Assembly: GCF_000690055.1 (NCBI RefSeq)
Contig: NZ_JJNZ01000065.1
Location: 1-64,000, forward strand
Direction: 5' to 3'
Source of the DNA: Pseudoalteromonas fuliginea
GTDB taxonomy: Bacteria; Pseudomonadota; Gammaproteobacteria; Enterobacterales; Alteromonadaceae
DNA: 64,000 nt
Notes under the pieces: generated by a model
Told to the model about the DNA's origin: nothing
The model's input: the letters and a program-made list of their open reading frames with translations, nothing else
Databases searched by the model: none
Position numbers and translations under genes: made by a program
In this document: piece by piece, positions 51,801-60,519 of the stretch
How the letters are laid out: every line of letters starts with the position of its first letter
Position numbering within the stretch: the stretch's first letter is position 1

Positions 51801-52319
51801 ATGATGAAAGAGATTTGTTTAAGAGAATTATCTATAGCAGATATGGAAGTTTTAAATGAATGGCGAAATACAAAAAAAACCGTTGATTACTTAGGTGCAA
51901 ATTTTCGCTATGTGGATATAGCTATAGATAAAAAGTGGTTTGAAAATTATCAGAATAATAGAGCGAATAATGTTCGTTTAGCCATCTGCTGCCAAGAAAC
52001 TAATCAGTTATTAGGTGCTGTTTATTTGCTTAATATAGATTGGCTTAACCGTAATACGGAGTTTGCAATTTGGTTAGGTGATGAAAGCATTAGAGGACAA
52101 GGGGTTGGAGAGCGTGCTACGACACTTGCTTTAGAACATGCATTTTTAGATTTAAATTTACATAGGGTATATTTAACTGTTTTAGAAAAAAACCAAGCGG
52201 CAATAGGGTTATATAACAAGGTAGGCTTCAAAAAAGAAGGCACTTTGGTGGACGCAGTTTACAAAAATGGGAGATATATCAACATGACTTCAATGGCAAT
52301 AATTAAGAAAAATAATTAA
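51801..52319 (+). CDS. GNAT family N-acetyltransferase
   Basis: RimJ/RimL-type acetyltransferase of 172 residues: LRELSIADMEVLNEWRN, the acetyl-CoA loop IRGQGVGERATTLALEHAF, HRVYLTVLEKNQAAIGLYNKVGFKKEG. In this position it most likely acetylates the amino group made by the aminotransferase, like WecD, to give a dTDP-4-acetamido-4,6-dideoxyhexose. Two adjacent ATG codons (51801 and 51804) make the start uncertain by one residue. Confidence 0.88.
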   Translation: MMKEICLRELSIADMEVLNEWRNTKKTVDYLGANFRYVDIAIDKKWFENYQNNRANNVRLAICCQETNQLLGAVYLLNIDWLNRNTEFAIWLGDESIRGQGVGERATTLALEHAFLDLNLHRVYLTVLEKNQAAIGLYNKVGFKKEGTLVDAVYKNGRYINMTSMAIIKKNN

Positions 52320-52327
52320 GCGATATT

Positions 52328-53839
52328 ATGTCATTGAAGAAAAATATAATAGCAAATTATGTCAGTCAAATATATGTAACTGCTATAGGAATACTGATAC
52401 TACCTTACTATATAGAGTATATGGGAGCGGAAGCTTATGGTTTAGTTGGCTTTTTTGTACTGTTACAAGCTTGGTTTAATTTGCTTGACTTAGGTTTAAC
52501 ACCCACAATTAGCAGAGAAACAGCTCGTTTTAAGTCAGGAGCTACGACCCCTTTAGGATTTCGTCAAATATATAGAGCGTTGAATGTTATATTTTTTATT
52601 ATTGCGTTAGTTGGGGGTCTCTTTTTATATTTGTTATCTGAACTTGTTGCTAAAAAATGGTTGAATTTCGATAGTCTAGACACGGATAGTGTAATTTTCT
52701 CTGTAAAGATAATGGCACTTACAGTGGCATGTAGATGGCTTTGTGGCCTCTACAGAGGGGTGATAACTGGAAGTGAAAACCTCGTATGGCTTAGCTACTT
52801 TAATATAGTTATGGCTACATTAAGAGCTTTAGGTGTATTTGTTGTAATGTTCAAGTTTGGATTTACAATTTTTATCTTTTTTGTCTACCAGCTAATAATA
52901 GCGTTTGTAGAAACCTTAATTCTATTTAACAAATCGCGTACATTGTTACCCTCTATAAACTCTAACCTAGAAGTAATTGGCTGGTCTTTAAAGCCATTAT
53001 TACCTGTACTGAAATTTTCAATGACTATCGCTTTTACTGCATCTATTTGGGTATTAGTTACTCAAACGGATAAGTTGGTGCTTTCAAATGTATTACCATT
53101 AGCTGAGTATGGTTATTTCACTTTAGCGGTTTTAGTTGCTGGGGGGATTATGATAATAAGTGGTCCAATTAGTAATGCTGTATTACCTAGAATGACATCA
53201 TTATTTGCTCAGAATAAAAATATTGAAATGCTAAACGTGTATCACAACGCAACTCAATTGGTTGCAATCATTGGTGGTGCAGCAGCAATTACTATCTTCT
53301 TTAGTGCTGAAAGCTTGCTATTTGCATGGACTGGGGATAAACATTTGTCTGAAGCTGTAGCACCGATATTACGTCTGTATGTTATAGGGAACAGCTTTTT
53401 AATAATTACTTCATTTCCTTATTATCTTCAATATGCAAAGGGTAATTTGAAATATCATTTGTATGGTAACTTTATATTTGCGGGTATTTTAATTCCAGCC
53501 ATAGTACTAGCCGCTAAGTATTATGGTGCAGTGGGGGCAGGCTACACATGGGTTATTATAAATTTTTTATTTTTAACGTTTTGGGTAGGATTTATTCATT
53601 ATAAGATTGAACCTGGTTTACATCTCAAATGGCTATTTAATAATGTTATATTTGTGTGCATACCAGCAGTATGTGTAGGTTATATTATTCATTATATATT
53701 ATTTGAACCTGTAACTAGATTAGATAACTTTTATGTAGTTATAAGCACCGGTATACCTGTTTTTTTAACTTCTTTATTTTTTTCTCCTATAGCAAGAAAG
53801 GTTTTAGGTGAAAAATATTTCAATAAGGTAATGTCTTGA
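52328..53839 (+). CDS. wzx: Wzx-type polysaccharide flippase (MATE/MVF-like)
   Basis: Integral membrane protein of 503 residues with 12-14 membrane helices and the Wzx-like start NIIANYVSQIYVTAIGILILPYYIEYMGAEAYGL. It would flip undecaprenyl-linked repeat units across the inner membrane. The conserved ARFKSG and TQTDKLVLS regions support the family. Its stop overlaps the next gene's TTG start. Confidence 0.9.
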   Translation: MSLKKNIIANYVSQIYVTAIGILILPYYIEYMGAEAYGLVGFFVLLQAWFNLLDLGLTPTISRETARFKSGATTPLGFRQIYRALNVIFFIIALVGGLFLYLLSELVAKKWLNFDSLDTDSVIFSVKIMALTVACRWLCGLYRGVITGSENLVWLSYFNIVMATLRALGVFVVMFKFGFTIFIFFVYQLIIAFVETLILFNKSRTLLPSINSNLEVIGWSLKPLLPVLKFSMTIAFTASIWVLVTQTDKLVLSNVLPLAEYGYFTLAVLVAGGIMIISGPISNAVLPRMTSLFAQNKNIEMLNVYHNATQLVAIIGGAAAITIFFSAESLLFAWTGDKHLSEAVAPILRLYVIGNSFLIITSFPYYLQYAKGNLKYHLYGNFIFAGILIPAIVLAAKYYGAVGAGYTWVIINFLFLTFWVGFIHYKIEPGLHLKWLFNNVIFVCIPAVCVGYIIHYILFEPVTRLDNFYVVISTGIPVFLTSLFFSPIARKVLGEKYFNKVMS

Positions 53840-54765
53840 CCCAAAATAGTAAAGTTAAAGTATCTGTTTGTGTTGTCACTTATAACCAAGAAAATTATAT
53901 TCGTGATTGCCTAGAAAGCATAGTGAATCAAAGTACTAATTTTAATTTTGAAGTAATCGTCAGTGACGACTGCTCTACTGATCGTACGGCTGAAATCATT
54001 CAAGAATATGCTGATAAATATGCGTTTATTAGACCTGTTTTACGAAGAGTAAATGTAGGAGCAGGCACCAACTACTTTGATGCACATAATTTAGCCATTG
54101 GTGAATATGTTAGTCATTGTGATGGTGATGATCTGTTTTTGCCAGACAAGCTCCAAAAACAAGCTGATCTACTTGATGAAAAACCTTTTATTTCGATGAC
54201 AACTCATGCTGTTAAAGTTATAGATAGTCAAGAAGTGATTGGGGCAGACCCCAAGTTACCTATAATAGCGAGCGTTGAGCAATTAGTATCTCTTGGGACA
54301 TACTTTGTGCATAGTAGTGTTATGTATCGATACAAATGTAGAAAGAAATATCCTGAAGGATTTGAGGCTGTAGATTTCTATGTTTATATTGATACAGCAA
54401 TTAATGGTTCTATTTATTTAGATAAATCAGTGCTTGGTTGTTATCGCAAACATAGTGGTGGTGTATCATCAAACCCTATTTATAAATCAGCGATAGAAAA
54501 TTTTTATCTTGATGCCTATAATTTAGCCCTTAGCTTAGGGGTAAATAAAGCAATAGTAAAAAAAGCGCAAGTACATAAAAAGCTTGCTTTCTCTTTAAGG
54601 TGTTGTTTTTCTGGGGATTACTCTGGTTTTAAAAGGCTGATTGAACTTTCGGCTGAAGAGTATAAATATGCAACTTGGTTGCATAAGTTTTTACATTTAA
54701 CAAGATATTTCTCTTTGATTTTTCGTCTTATTTATTCATTTAAAAAAATAAAAAATAAAAAATAA
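53836..54765 (+). CDS. Family 2 glycosyltransferase
   Basis: GT-A fold transferase, 309 residues: VSVCVVTYNQENYIRDCLESIVNQ, VIVSDDCSTDRTAEII and the DxD-like HCDGDDLFLPDKLQKQ. It adds one sugar of the repeat unit on the cytoplasmic side. The start is TTG 53836, overlapping the flippase stop (TTGA), with AAGG 7 nt upstream; no nearer ATG is in frame. Confidence 0.88.
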   Translation: MTQNSKVKVSVCVVTYNQENYIRDCLESIVNQSTNFNFEVIVSDDCSTDRTAEIIQEYADKYAFIRPVLRRVNVGAGTNYFDAHNLAIGEYVSHCDGDDLFLPDKLQKQADLLDEKPFISMTTHAVKVIDSQEVIGADPKLPIIASVEQLVSLGTYFVHSSVMYRYKCRKKYPEGFEAVDFYVYIDTAINGSIYLDKSVLGCYRKHSGGVSSNPIYKSAIENFYLDAYNLALSLGVNKAIVKKAQVHKKLAFSLRCCFSGDYSGFKRLIELSAEEYKYATWLHKFLHLTRYFSLIFRLIYSFKKIKNKK

Positions 54766-54783
54766 TTTAGTAGAGACTTTTGC

Positions 54784-56688
54784 ATGTGTGGTTTTGCCGG
54801 TTTTATAAGTATAAAGAAGACTATAGATTTTGGAGCGGAATCTGTAGTTAGGGATATGTTAAGTAAAATTAATCATCGAGGACCCGATGATTCAGGTACT
54901 TGGATAGAGGATGGCGTTGCTTTTGGGCATCAACGCTTATCTATTCATGATTTATCTCCGCTAGGTCATCAGCCTATGCACTCCCATTCAAATCGGTTTG
55001 TTGTTGTATTCAATGGCGAGATTTATAATTTCTTAGAGCTTAAAGAAGAGCTTGTAGCATCGGGAAGTGTGTTTAAAAGTGAATCTGATACAGAAGTATT
55101 ATTAGCCTGTATTGAAAAGTGGGGAGTGGAAGCCTCACTTAATAAATTTACAGGCATGTTCGCTTTTGCTTTGTGGGATAAAGAAAACAAACAATTATAT
55201 TTAGCTCGCGATCGCATGGGTGAAAAACCTCTTTATTATTCGATTCTACCGAGTGGTATTGTTTTTGGTTCGCAATTAGGTTGCTTAACTCAGCATCCTC
55301 TTTTTGATAAAGAGCTAGATAGGAATGCTATTGGATTATATTTAAGACATGGTTATATTCCTGCACCTTTTAGTGTTTATAAAAACACTAAAAAATTAAT
55401 GCCAGGTAATTTTTTAGCTATTGATCTTAGAGATAATGAAACAATAGCTAGTCCGCCAGCCGCATATTGGTCATTTAAAAACGTGAGTGAAACATATAAA
55501 AATAAAGATAGAATAAATGATCCAAAATTAGCATTAAGTGAACTAGATGTATTAATCAGTAAAAGTGTAGAGCAACAATCTCAAGCAGATGTGCCTCTTG
55601 GGGCGTTTTTATCTGGCGGAATTGACTCGTCTTTAATTACATCTTATATGCAATCTCAGTCCTCTAAACCAATTAATACTTTCACAATTGGTTTCAAAGA
55701 TCCTAAGTATAATGAAGCTAAATTTGCTAAAGAAATAGCAAACCATTTAGGTACAAATCATACAGAGCATTATATAGACCAGTCTGATTTGTTATCAGTA
55801 GTTCCCAAACTCCCACTTGTTTATGATGAACCATTTGCAGATTCATCGCAGTTACCTACATATATAGTAGGAGCTTTAGCAAAACAAAAAGTAACAGTGG
55901 CGTTATCTGGCGATGGCGGTGATGAGTTATTTTGTGGCTATAGTCGTTATGAGAGAACTTACCAACGCTGGAATAAGGTTAGCAAAATTCCAGAGCCAAT
56001 CCGTGGCTTAATAAATAGTACAAGTAAACATATTAATGTTTTAAATAATGTTCATAACTTTAAAGCTATGGGTAAAAGTACCCATGGACTAATACGAAGT
56101 TTGGACTATTTAGGTTGTACTGATTTTAATTCTTTTTATAAGCGCTCAGTATCTACCCTTATGAATGTAGAATCACTTGTAAAAGGGGCTTTGCCCATTT
56201 TTTCAGCTTATGATGAGCAAGCTGAGTATGATTTATATAGTCACATGATGAATGCTGATTCTATGCAATATTTACCAGATGATATTTTAGTAAAAGTTGA
56301 TCGAGCTTTCATGGGCTCGAGCCTAGAAGGGCGTATTCCTTTACTTGATCATAATATTGTAGAATTTTCAAAAAAAATCCCTGTTAGTGTTCATAGATTT
56401 GATGGAAAAGGGAAATATTTATTAAGAGAGCTTCTGTATAAAAAAGTACCTAAAAAATTAATTGAGCGTCCAAAAATGGGGTTTGCTATTCCGCTTGACG
56501 ATTGGCTAAGAGGTGCTTTGAATGAGTGGGCTAACAATTTACTTTGCCCATCAAGATTAAAGCGAGATGATATTTTTGATGTTACTTTCGTTGCAAAGAT
56601 GTGGGAACAACACCAAAGCAAAGTCAATAACTGGGGAACATTACTATGGTCAATTTTAATGTTTAATGCTTGGTTAGATGAACAATGA
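54784..56688 (+). CDS. Asparagine synthase-like glutamine amidotransferase (AsnB/WbpS type)
   Basis: Class II glutamine amidotransferase fused to an asparagine synthetase domain, 634 residues. The nucleophile C2 heads MCGFAGF; NHRGPDDSG and FNGEIYNFLEL complete the glutaminase domain; SGGIDSSLI is the PP-loop. In polysaccharide loci such proteins amidate a uronic acid carboxylate (WbpS-like), so a hexuronamide such as GalNAcAN is predicted from the TviB/TviC pair upstream. Ordinary asparagine synthesis is the alternative. Confidence 0.9.
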   Translation: MCGFAGFISIKKTIDFGAESVVRDMLSKINHRGPDDSGTWIEDGVAFGHQRLSIHDLSPLGHQPMHSHSNRFVVVFNGEIYNFLELKEELVASGSVFKSESDTEVLLACIEKWGVEASLNKFTGMFAFALWDKENKQLYLARDRMGEKPLYYSILPSGIVFGSQLGCLTQHPLFDKELDRNAIGLYLRHGYIPAPFSVYKNTKKLMPGNFLAIDLRDNETIASPPAAYWSFKNVSETYKNKDRINDPKLALSELDVLISKSVEQQSQADVPLGAFLSGGIDSSLITSYMQSQSSKPINTFTIGFKDPKYNEAKFAKEIANHLGTNHTEHYIDQSDLLSVVPKLPLVYDEPFADSSQLPTYIVGALAKQKVTVALSGDGGDELFCGYSRYERTYQRWNKVSKIPEPIRGLINSTSKHINVLNNVHNFKAMGKSTHGLIRSLDYLGCTDFNSFYKRSVSTLMNVESLVKGALPIFSAYDEQAEYDLYSHMMNADSMQYLPDDILVKVDRAFMGSSLEGRIPLLDHNIVEFSKKIPVSVHRFDGKGKYLLRELLYKKVPKKLIERPKMGFAIPLDDWLRGALNEWANNLLCPSRLKRDDIFDVTFVAKMWEQHQSKVNNWGTLLWSILMFNAWLDEQ

Positions 56689-57923
56689 AACTACCAAAGC
56701 TAACAATTAAAACATCTCAAGAAGGCTTTTTGTTTAAGTCTTTATTGTTGGTTTTAACATTTTTCTATTTATTTCAATTAAAGTTTTTAAAATTTGAGTG
56801 GATGCCAGCTACGCGGCTCGTTTTTTTACTATGTACTTTAACTATTGGCTTAAAATTACTTTATTTTTTTAAAAAGGATATTGAAAGAAATGTAATCTTT
56901 TATTTTTTCCAATTCTCAGTTTTCTTGTATGTTATTTTTCAAGTTATTTTTTTATCTACAGATTTTGGGATGTTGAGTAAAATAATAGTGTTTTTAGTTT
57001 TTACTCTTTATATGGCGGCCGCAGCATCATTTTTTTTTAATGATGTACGGCACCTCTTAAAAGTAATTGTGATTTGCTGTTGTATACAATCGGTAATGAT
57101 ATTTATTTCTTTTATATTTCCTGGATACAGAGATTGGCTTTCAACAGTTATGGTTGAGGGCGGCAACATTCCCTTCACTGACCCATTTAGAGTACCAGGC
57201 TTTTCTACAGGATCTGGTGCAAGTTTAGCGTTGACCATATCAGTGGGTGTTTTTGCTTCTATGGCGCTTTACTGGCGCTCAACAATGTTAAAGCGTAAAT
57301 TATTATATTTATTTATATCTTTGTTTATGAGTGCATCTTGCATTTTGGTAGGTAAGTTAGGTTTGTTTCTTAGTTTATTTTATATTCTTATTTTTTTTAT
57401 AATAGCATCGAGCAATTTGAAACATACGTTTTTTATAGTACTGACATTTTTTCTTAGTTTATTTATTTTATATTTTAGCTTAGAAATTGATTGGGAGGCA
57501 ATAGCTTACCCATTAGAACGTTCTTTTTCGATTTTTTTAAAGGGAGAAGATGCAACTGCTGGCGCATTAGCTAAAATGCCTATACCAGCTCTTGAAATAA
57601 CCACTATCATAGGCACTGGGTTGGCTGCAAAAGCTAATGGTCTAAATGCCTCAGGCAGTGATATAGGGTATGTTCAAACTTATTATGGTTTTGGGTTAGT
57701 CGTTTCTATTTTATTTTACGGTAGTTTCTTTTTTTACTTAGTCCGCAGTATTTTAAAGTTAGATAACTCAGTCAACAAGCTGTTGTGTATCGTTTTTTTT
57801 ATGCCTTTATTTATAATTGAGTTCAAAGAACCATTCATTACTAAAATAATTTATCCGTTAATTTTACTAATTTTAATCTTCTTATCACAAAAAGAAATGG
57901 GAATGAAAAATGCTCAAAGATGA
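56685..57923 (+). CDS. wzy: Wzy-like polysaccharide polymerase
   Basis: Very hydrophobic 412-residue protein with about 10-11 membrane helices and a large periplasmic loop (about 150-190; YRDWLSTVMVEGGNIPFTDPFRVPGF) typical of Wzy or O-antigen-ligase folds. It starts inside the preceding stop (ATGA). Sequence conservation in Wzy is low, so the call rests on topology and on its place between glycosyltransferases, wzx and wzz. Confidence 0.8.
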   Translation: MKLPKLTIKTSQEGFLFKSLLLVLTFFYLFQLKFLKFEWMPATRLVFLLCTLTIGLKLLYFFKKDIERNVIFYFFQFSVFLYVIFQVIFLSTDFGMLSKIIVFLVFTLYMAAAASFFFNDVRHLLKVIVICCCIQSVMIFISFIFPGYRDWLSTVMVEGGNIPFTDPFRVPGFSTGSGASLALTISVGVFASMALYWRSTMLKRKLLYLFISLFMSASCILVGKLGLFLSLFYILIFFIIASSNLKHTFFIVLTFFLSLFILYFSLEIDWEAIAYPLERSFSIFLKGEDATAGALAKMPIPALEITTIIGTGLAAKANGLNASGSDIGYVQTYYGFGLVVSILFYGSFFFYLVRSILKLDNSVNKLLCIVFFMPLFIIEFKEPFITKIIYPLILLILIFLSQKEMGMKNAQR

Positions 57924-58434
57924 TTGGCGACGTACTTATGAGTTAGTTCTAGGCGGTCGATTGAAGAAAATATAGGCTGCTATAGAACCCCGGTTTTCAC
58001 GCAATCGTAACGTATCGGTATGGGCAATGGGTTAAGCAAAATATATAATTCGTATCTTTTTAGAGCCATGGTGTTTTTTCAGTATCATCGTATGTGCAGT
58101 AAGTGGGGAATTGAGATTCCTCGGGTTGAAAATATAGATACAGGCCTTTATATCGAGCATCATGGAGGGGTTGTCGTTTCTAGCCAAACAAAGATAGGTA
58201 AAAATGTTAATCTATCGCAAGGTGTTATAATCGGAATTTCTGGGAAAGGAGATAGACGAGGAGTTCCAGTAATTGGAAATAATGTTTATACCGCACCTGG
58301 AGCAAAAGTGTTGGGGAAGATAACGATAGGAAATAATGTGTCTATTGACAGCTAACGCTGTCGTTAATCAAGATATTCTGGATAATTCTATTGTAGTTCT
58401 ATCTCCAGGTTGTATTGTTTTAGATAAAAAATAA
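57910..58434 (+). pseudogene. Broken serine O-acetyltransferase-like gene (EpsC/WcaB type, left-handed beta-helix)
   Basis: From ATG 57910 the frame reads MLKDDWRRTYELVLGGRLKKI and then meets TAG at 57973. It continues as AAIEPRFSRNRN, and must shift frame near 58005-58018 to reach MGNGLSKIYNSYLFRAMVFF, KWGIEIP and the hexapeptide core (IEHHGGVVVSSQTKIG, VPVIGNNVYTAPGAKVLG). That frame ends at TAG/TAA near 58354 after NNVSIDS. One base over, the expected tail resumes: ANAVVNQDILDNSIVVLSPGCIVLDKK, ending 58434. So one stop and two frameshifts disable it. Start overlaps wzy by 14 nt, and the next gene begins 5 nt after the end, so it once belonged to the operon. Sequencing error could explain one shift, hardly all three. 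Confidence 0.85.
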
Positions 58435-58439
58435 GCTTA

Positions 58440-59540
58440 ATGATGAAAAAAAAAATTCCAATATTGCTAGTTATTGATCATTTCGGTTCAGGTGGCGCAC
58501 AAAGGCAAATTGTTAATATTGCTAACGGGTTAGTTGAAGCAGGTGAAAATGTTCATATATTAATATACTACCCCGAGTTTACACATCACAGAGCTAACTT
58601 AAATAATCGAGTTGTGGTTCATGAAGCGGTTAAATCCAATAAGCTTGGTTTCTCTGTGGTATTTAAATTGCTCGGTTTATTATATAAGTATAATTATAAA
58701 AGCGCTCTTGCTTTTTTAAACACTCCTGCATTTTATTTGGAGTTGGCGAGTTTGTTTTATGTGAAAAAAATAACACTTACTTATTCAGAAAGAACCTCAC
58801 TTGAGCTAATGCCAACAGGCCTTTTAAGTAAAATAAGATACAAATTTCATGGCGTATGTAAAAACATCACTTCAAATTCAATTGTTCAATCTGAGAAATT
58901 AAAGTTAGTTCATGTTAACAAAAATGTTGTTTATATCCCCAATGCTATGCCAGAGCCTTTTTTTGACATTGAAATCAATCCTAAAGCCATTGAGGAGCGG
59001 ATATTCACTGTTGTAGCGCATACCACGCCATTTAAAAATTTCAGATATATTGCAGAAGCGCTTATATTATATAAAACAAATTTTTTATCTCCAGTACCTA
59101 AAATATATTGGTATGGTCGAATTATAAAATCGGATGAATTTAAAGAAGTTGAAAATTTATTACAGCAGCATGATTTAACTGAAAATTTAGTGTTTCGTGG
59201 TCCGTCTGAGGATATTCCACACGTATTAGAGAGTTCATTCATGTTAATTCATCCGTCCAAATTCGAGTCATCGTCTAACTCAGTTGCAGAGGCGTTAGCA
59301 ACAGGTACTCCAACAATACTTGGCAATATTTCTGATCATGAAATTATTTTAAAAGATTCTTCTGCCGGTTTTTTAGTTGATTTAGAAAAGCCTATTGAGT
59401 TATCGCGTTGTTTAGAGGCTGCCACAAAAATTGATTCTATTGAATATCAGCAGTTGTGTGAAAATGCTAAATATTATGCAACAGAGAATTTTAAGTCTGA
59501 AAGTGTTTTAAAAAAATATATAAAACTACTCAATGATTAA
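58440..59540 (+). CDS. Family 4 glycosyltransferase
   Basis: GT-B fold transferase of 366 residues: IDHFGSGGAQRQIVNIANGL at the N-terminus, YIPNAMPEPFF, VVAHTTPFKNFRYIAEAL and the GT4 donor-site pattern HPSKFESSSNSVAEALATGTP. It assembles the repeat unit on its lipid carrier. ATG occurs twice in a row (58440, 58443). Confidence 0.88.
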   Translation: MMKKKIPILLVIDHFGSGGAQRQIVNIANGLVEAGENVHILIYYPEFTHHRANLNNRVVVHEAVKSNKLGFSVVFKLLGLLYKYNYKSALAFLNTPAFYLELASLFYVKKITLTYSERTSLELMPTGLLSKIRYKFHGVCKNITSNSIVQSEKLKLVHVNKNVVYIPNAMPEPFFDIEINPKAIEERIFTVVAHTTPFKNFRYIAEALILYKTNFLSPVPKIYWYGRIIKSDEFKEVENLLQQHDLTENLVFRGPSEDIPHVLESSFMLIHPSKFESSSNSVAEALATGTPTILGNISDHEIILKDSSAGFLVDLEKPIELSRCLEAATKIDSIEYQQLCENAKYYATENFKSESVLKKYIKLLND

Positions 59541-59634
59541 TTTTTTATATGAAAGAGGGACGCAATAAGTACTTAATGTCATAATATGCAAAATAGATAT
59601 TTTTTATAAATTCAATTTAAGTGATCAGGTTATT

Positions 59635-60519
59635 ATGAGTATATGTGTTGCTGGAAGGTTTCCACCACCAATCGGTGGCGTTAGTGTTTATGTTACAAGA
59701 CGTTACGCTGAATTACTCAAAACTTCAGAGCAAGTTACAAAATTAGATTTCTCAGAAAAGAACTTTTTATTTAATTTGTTTAACTCAAAAGCTCAAAAGT
59801 ATGAGGTTAACTCTCTTAATTTATATGTTGTTTTAGCATTTTTATTTTTAGGGAAGATAAGAAATAGTGTTTTTATCGATCATAATGCTTCAAGACACTA
59901 TAGCGGTATTAAGAAAAAGCTACTATTAGCTATTTTAAAATATTGTCACGGAGTTTATGTTGTTAATCCGAAGTTAGTCTTTTTTTATCCACCTCAGTTT
60001 AATGTAAAGTTGATATCACCTTTCGTAGCACCTGACGAGTCAGAGCATAATTCTATAGTTGAAAATTATCCACGACCTGTAAAAAACTTTATAGAGGATG
60101 GTTGTTTTACGGTTAATTCTGCTTGGAAATATATTCCTTATGAAGGGGAAGATTTATATGGTGTAGGGACAAGTTTAAAACTGCTTGATGCTATACCTAG
60201 CATGAAATTATTATTGGTTATAGGTTTATACGAACCAGAGGTATTGTCTGATGAGTGTAAAAAATTAATAGATAAACATACTCAATCAGGTCGCCTTTGT
60301 ATTTTAACTGGCCAACATCAACTTTGGCCCGTGTTTAAGAAAAAGCCAATTTGTTTAAGGTTAACACCAACAGATGGCGATAGCGTTAGTGTGAGAGAAG
60401 CATTATATTTTTCTTGCTTGACTATAGCTTCTAATTCAATCGCTCGTCCAAAAGGGTGTGTGATTTATGAATATGATTCTTTCGAAGATTTAAAAAGAGT
60501 ATTAATAGAGCATTTATAA
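59635..60519 (+). CDS. Putative GT-B glycosyltransferase
   Basis: A 294-residue protein with the GT4-like start CVAGRFPPPIGGVSVYVTRRYAELL and a C-terminal DGDSVSVREALYFSCLTIASN resembling the donor-binding E-x7-E region. It is shorter than usual and the middle is poorly conserved, so donor and activity are uncertain. A 94-nt gap precedes it; it abuts the next gene directly. Confidence 0.72.
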   Translation: MSICVAGRFPPPIGGVSVYVTRRYAELLKTSEQVTKLDFSEKNFLFNLFNSKAQKYEVNSLNLYVVLAFLFLGKIRNSVFIDHNASRHYSGIKKKLLLAILKYCHGVYVVNPKLVFFYPPQFNVKLISPFVAPDESEHNSIVENYPRPVKNFIEDGCFTVNSAWKYIPYEGEDLYGVGTSLKLLDAIPSMKLLLVIGLYEPEVLSDECKKLIDKHTQSGRLCILTGQHQLWPVFKKKPICLRLTPTDGDSVSVREALYFSCLTIASNSIARPKGCVIYEYDSFEDLKRVLIEHL

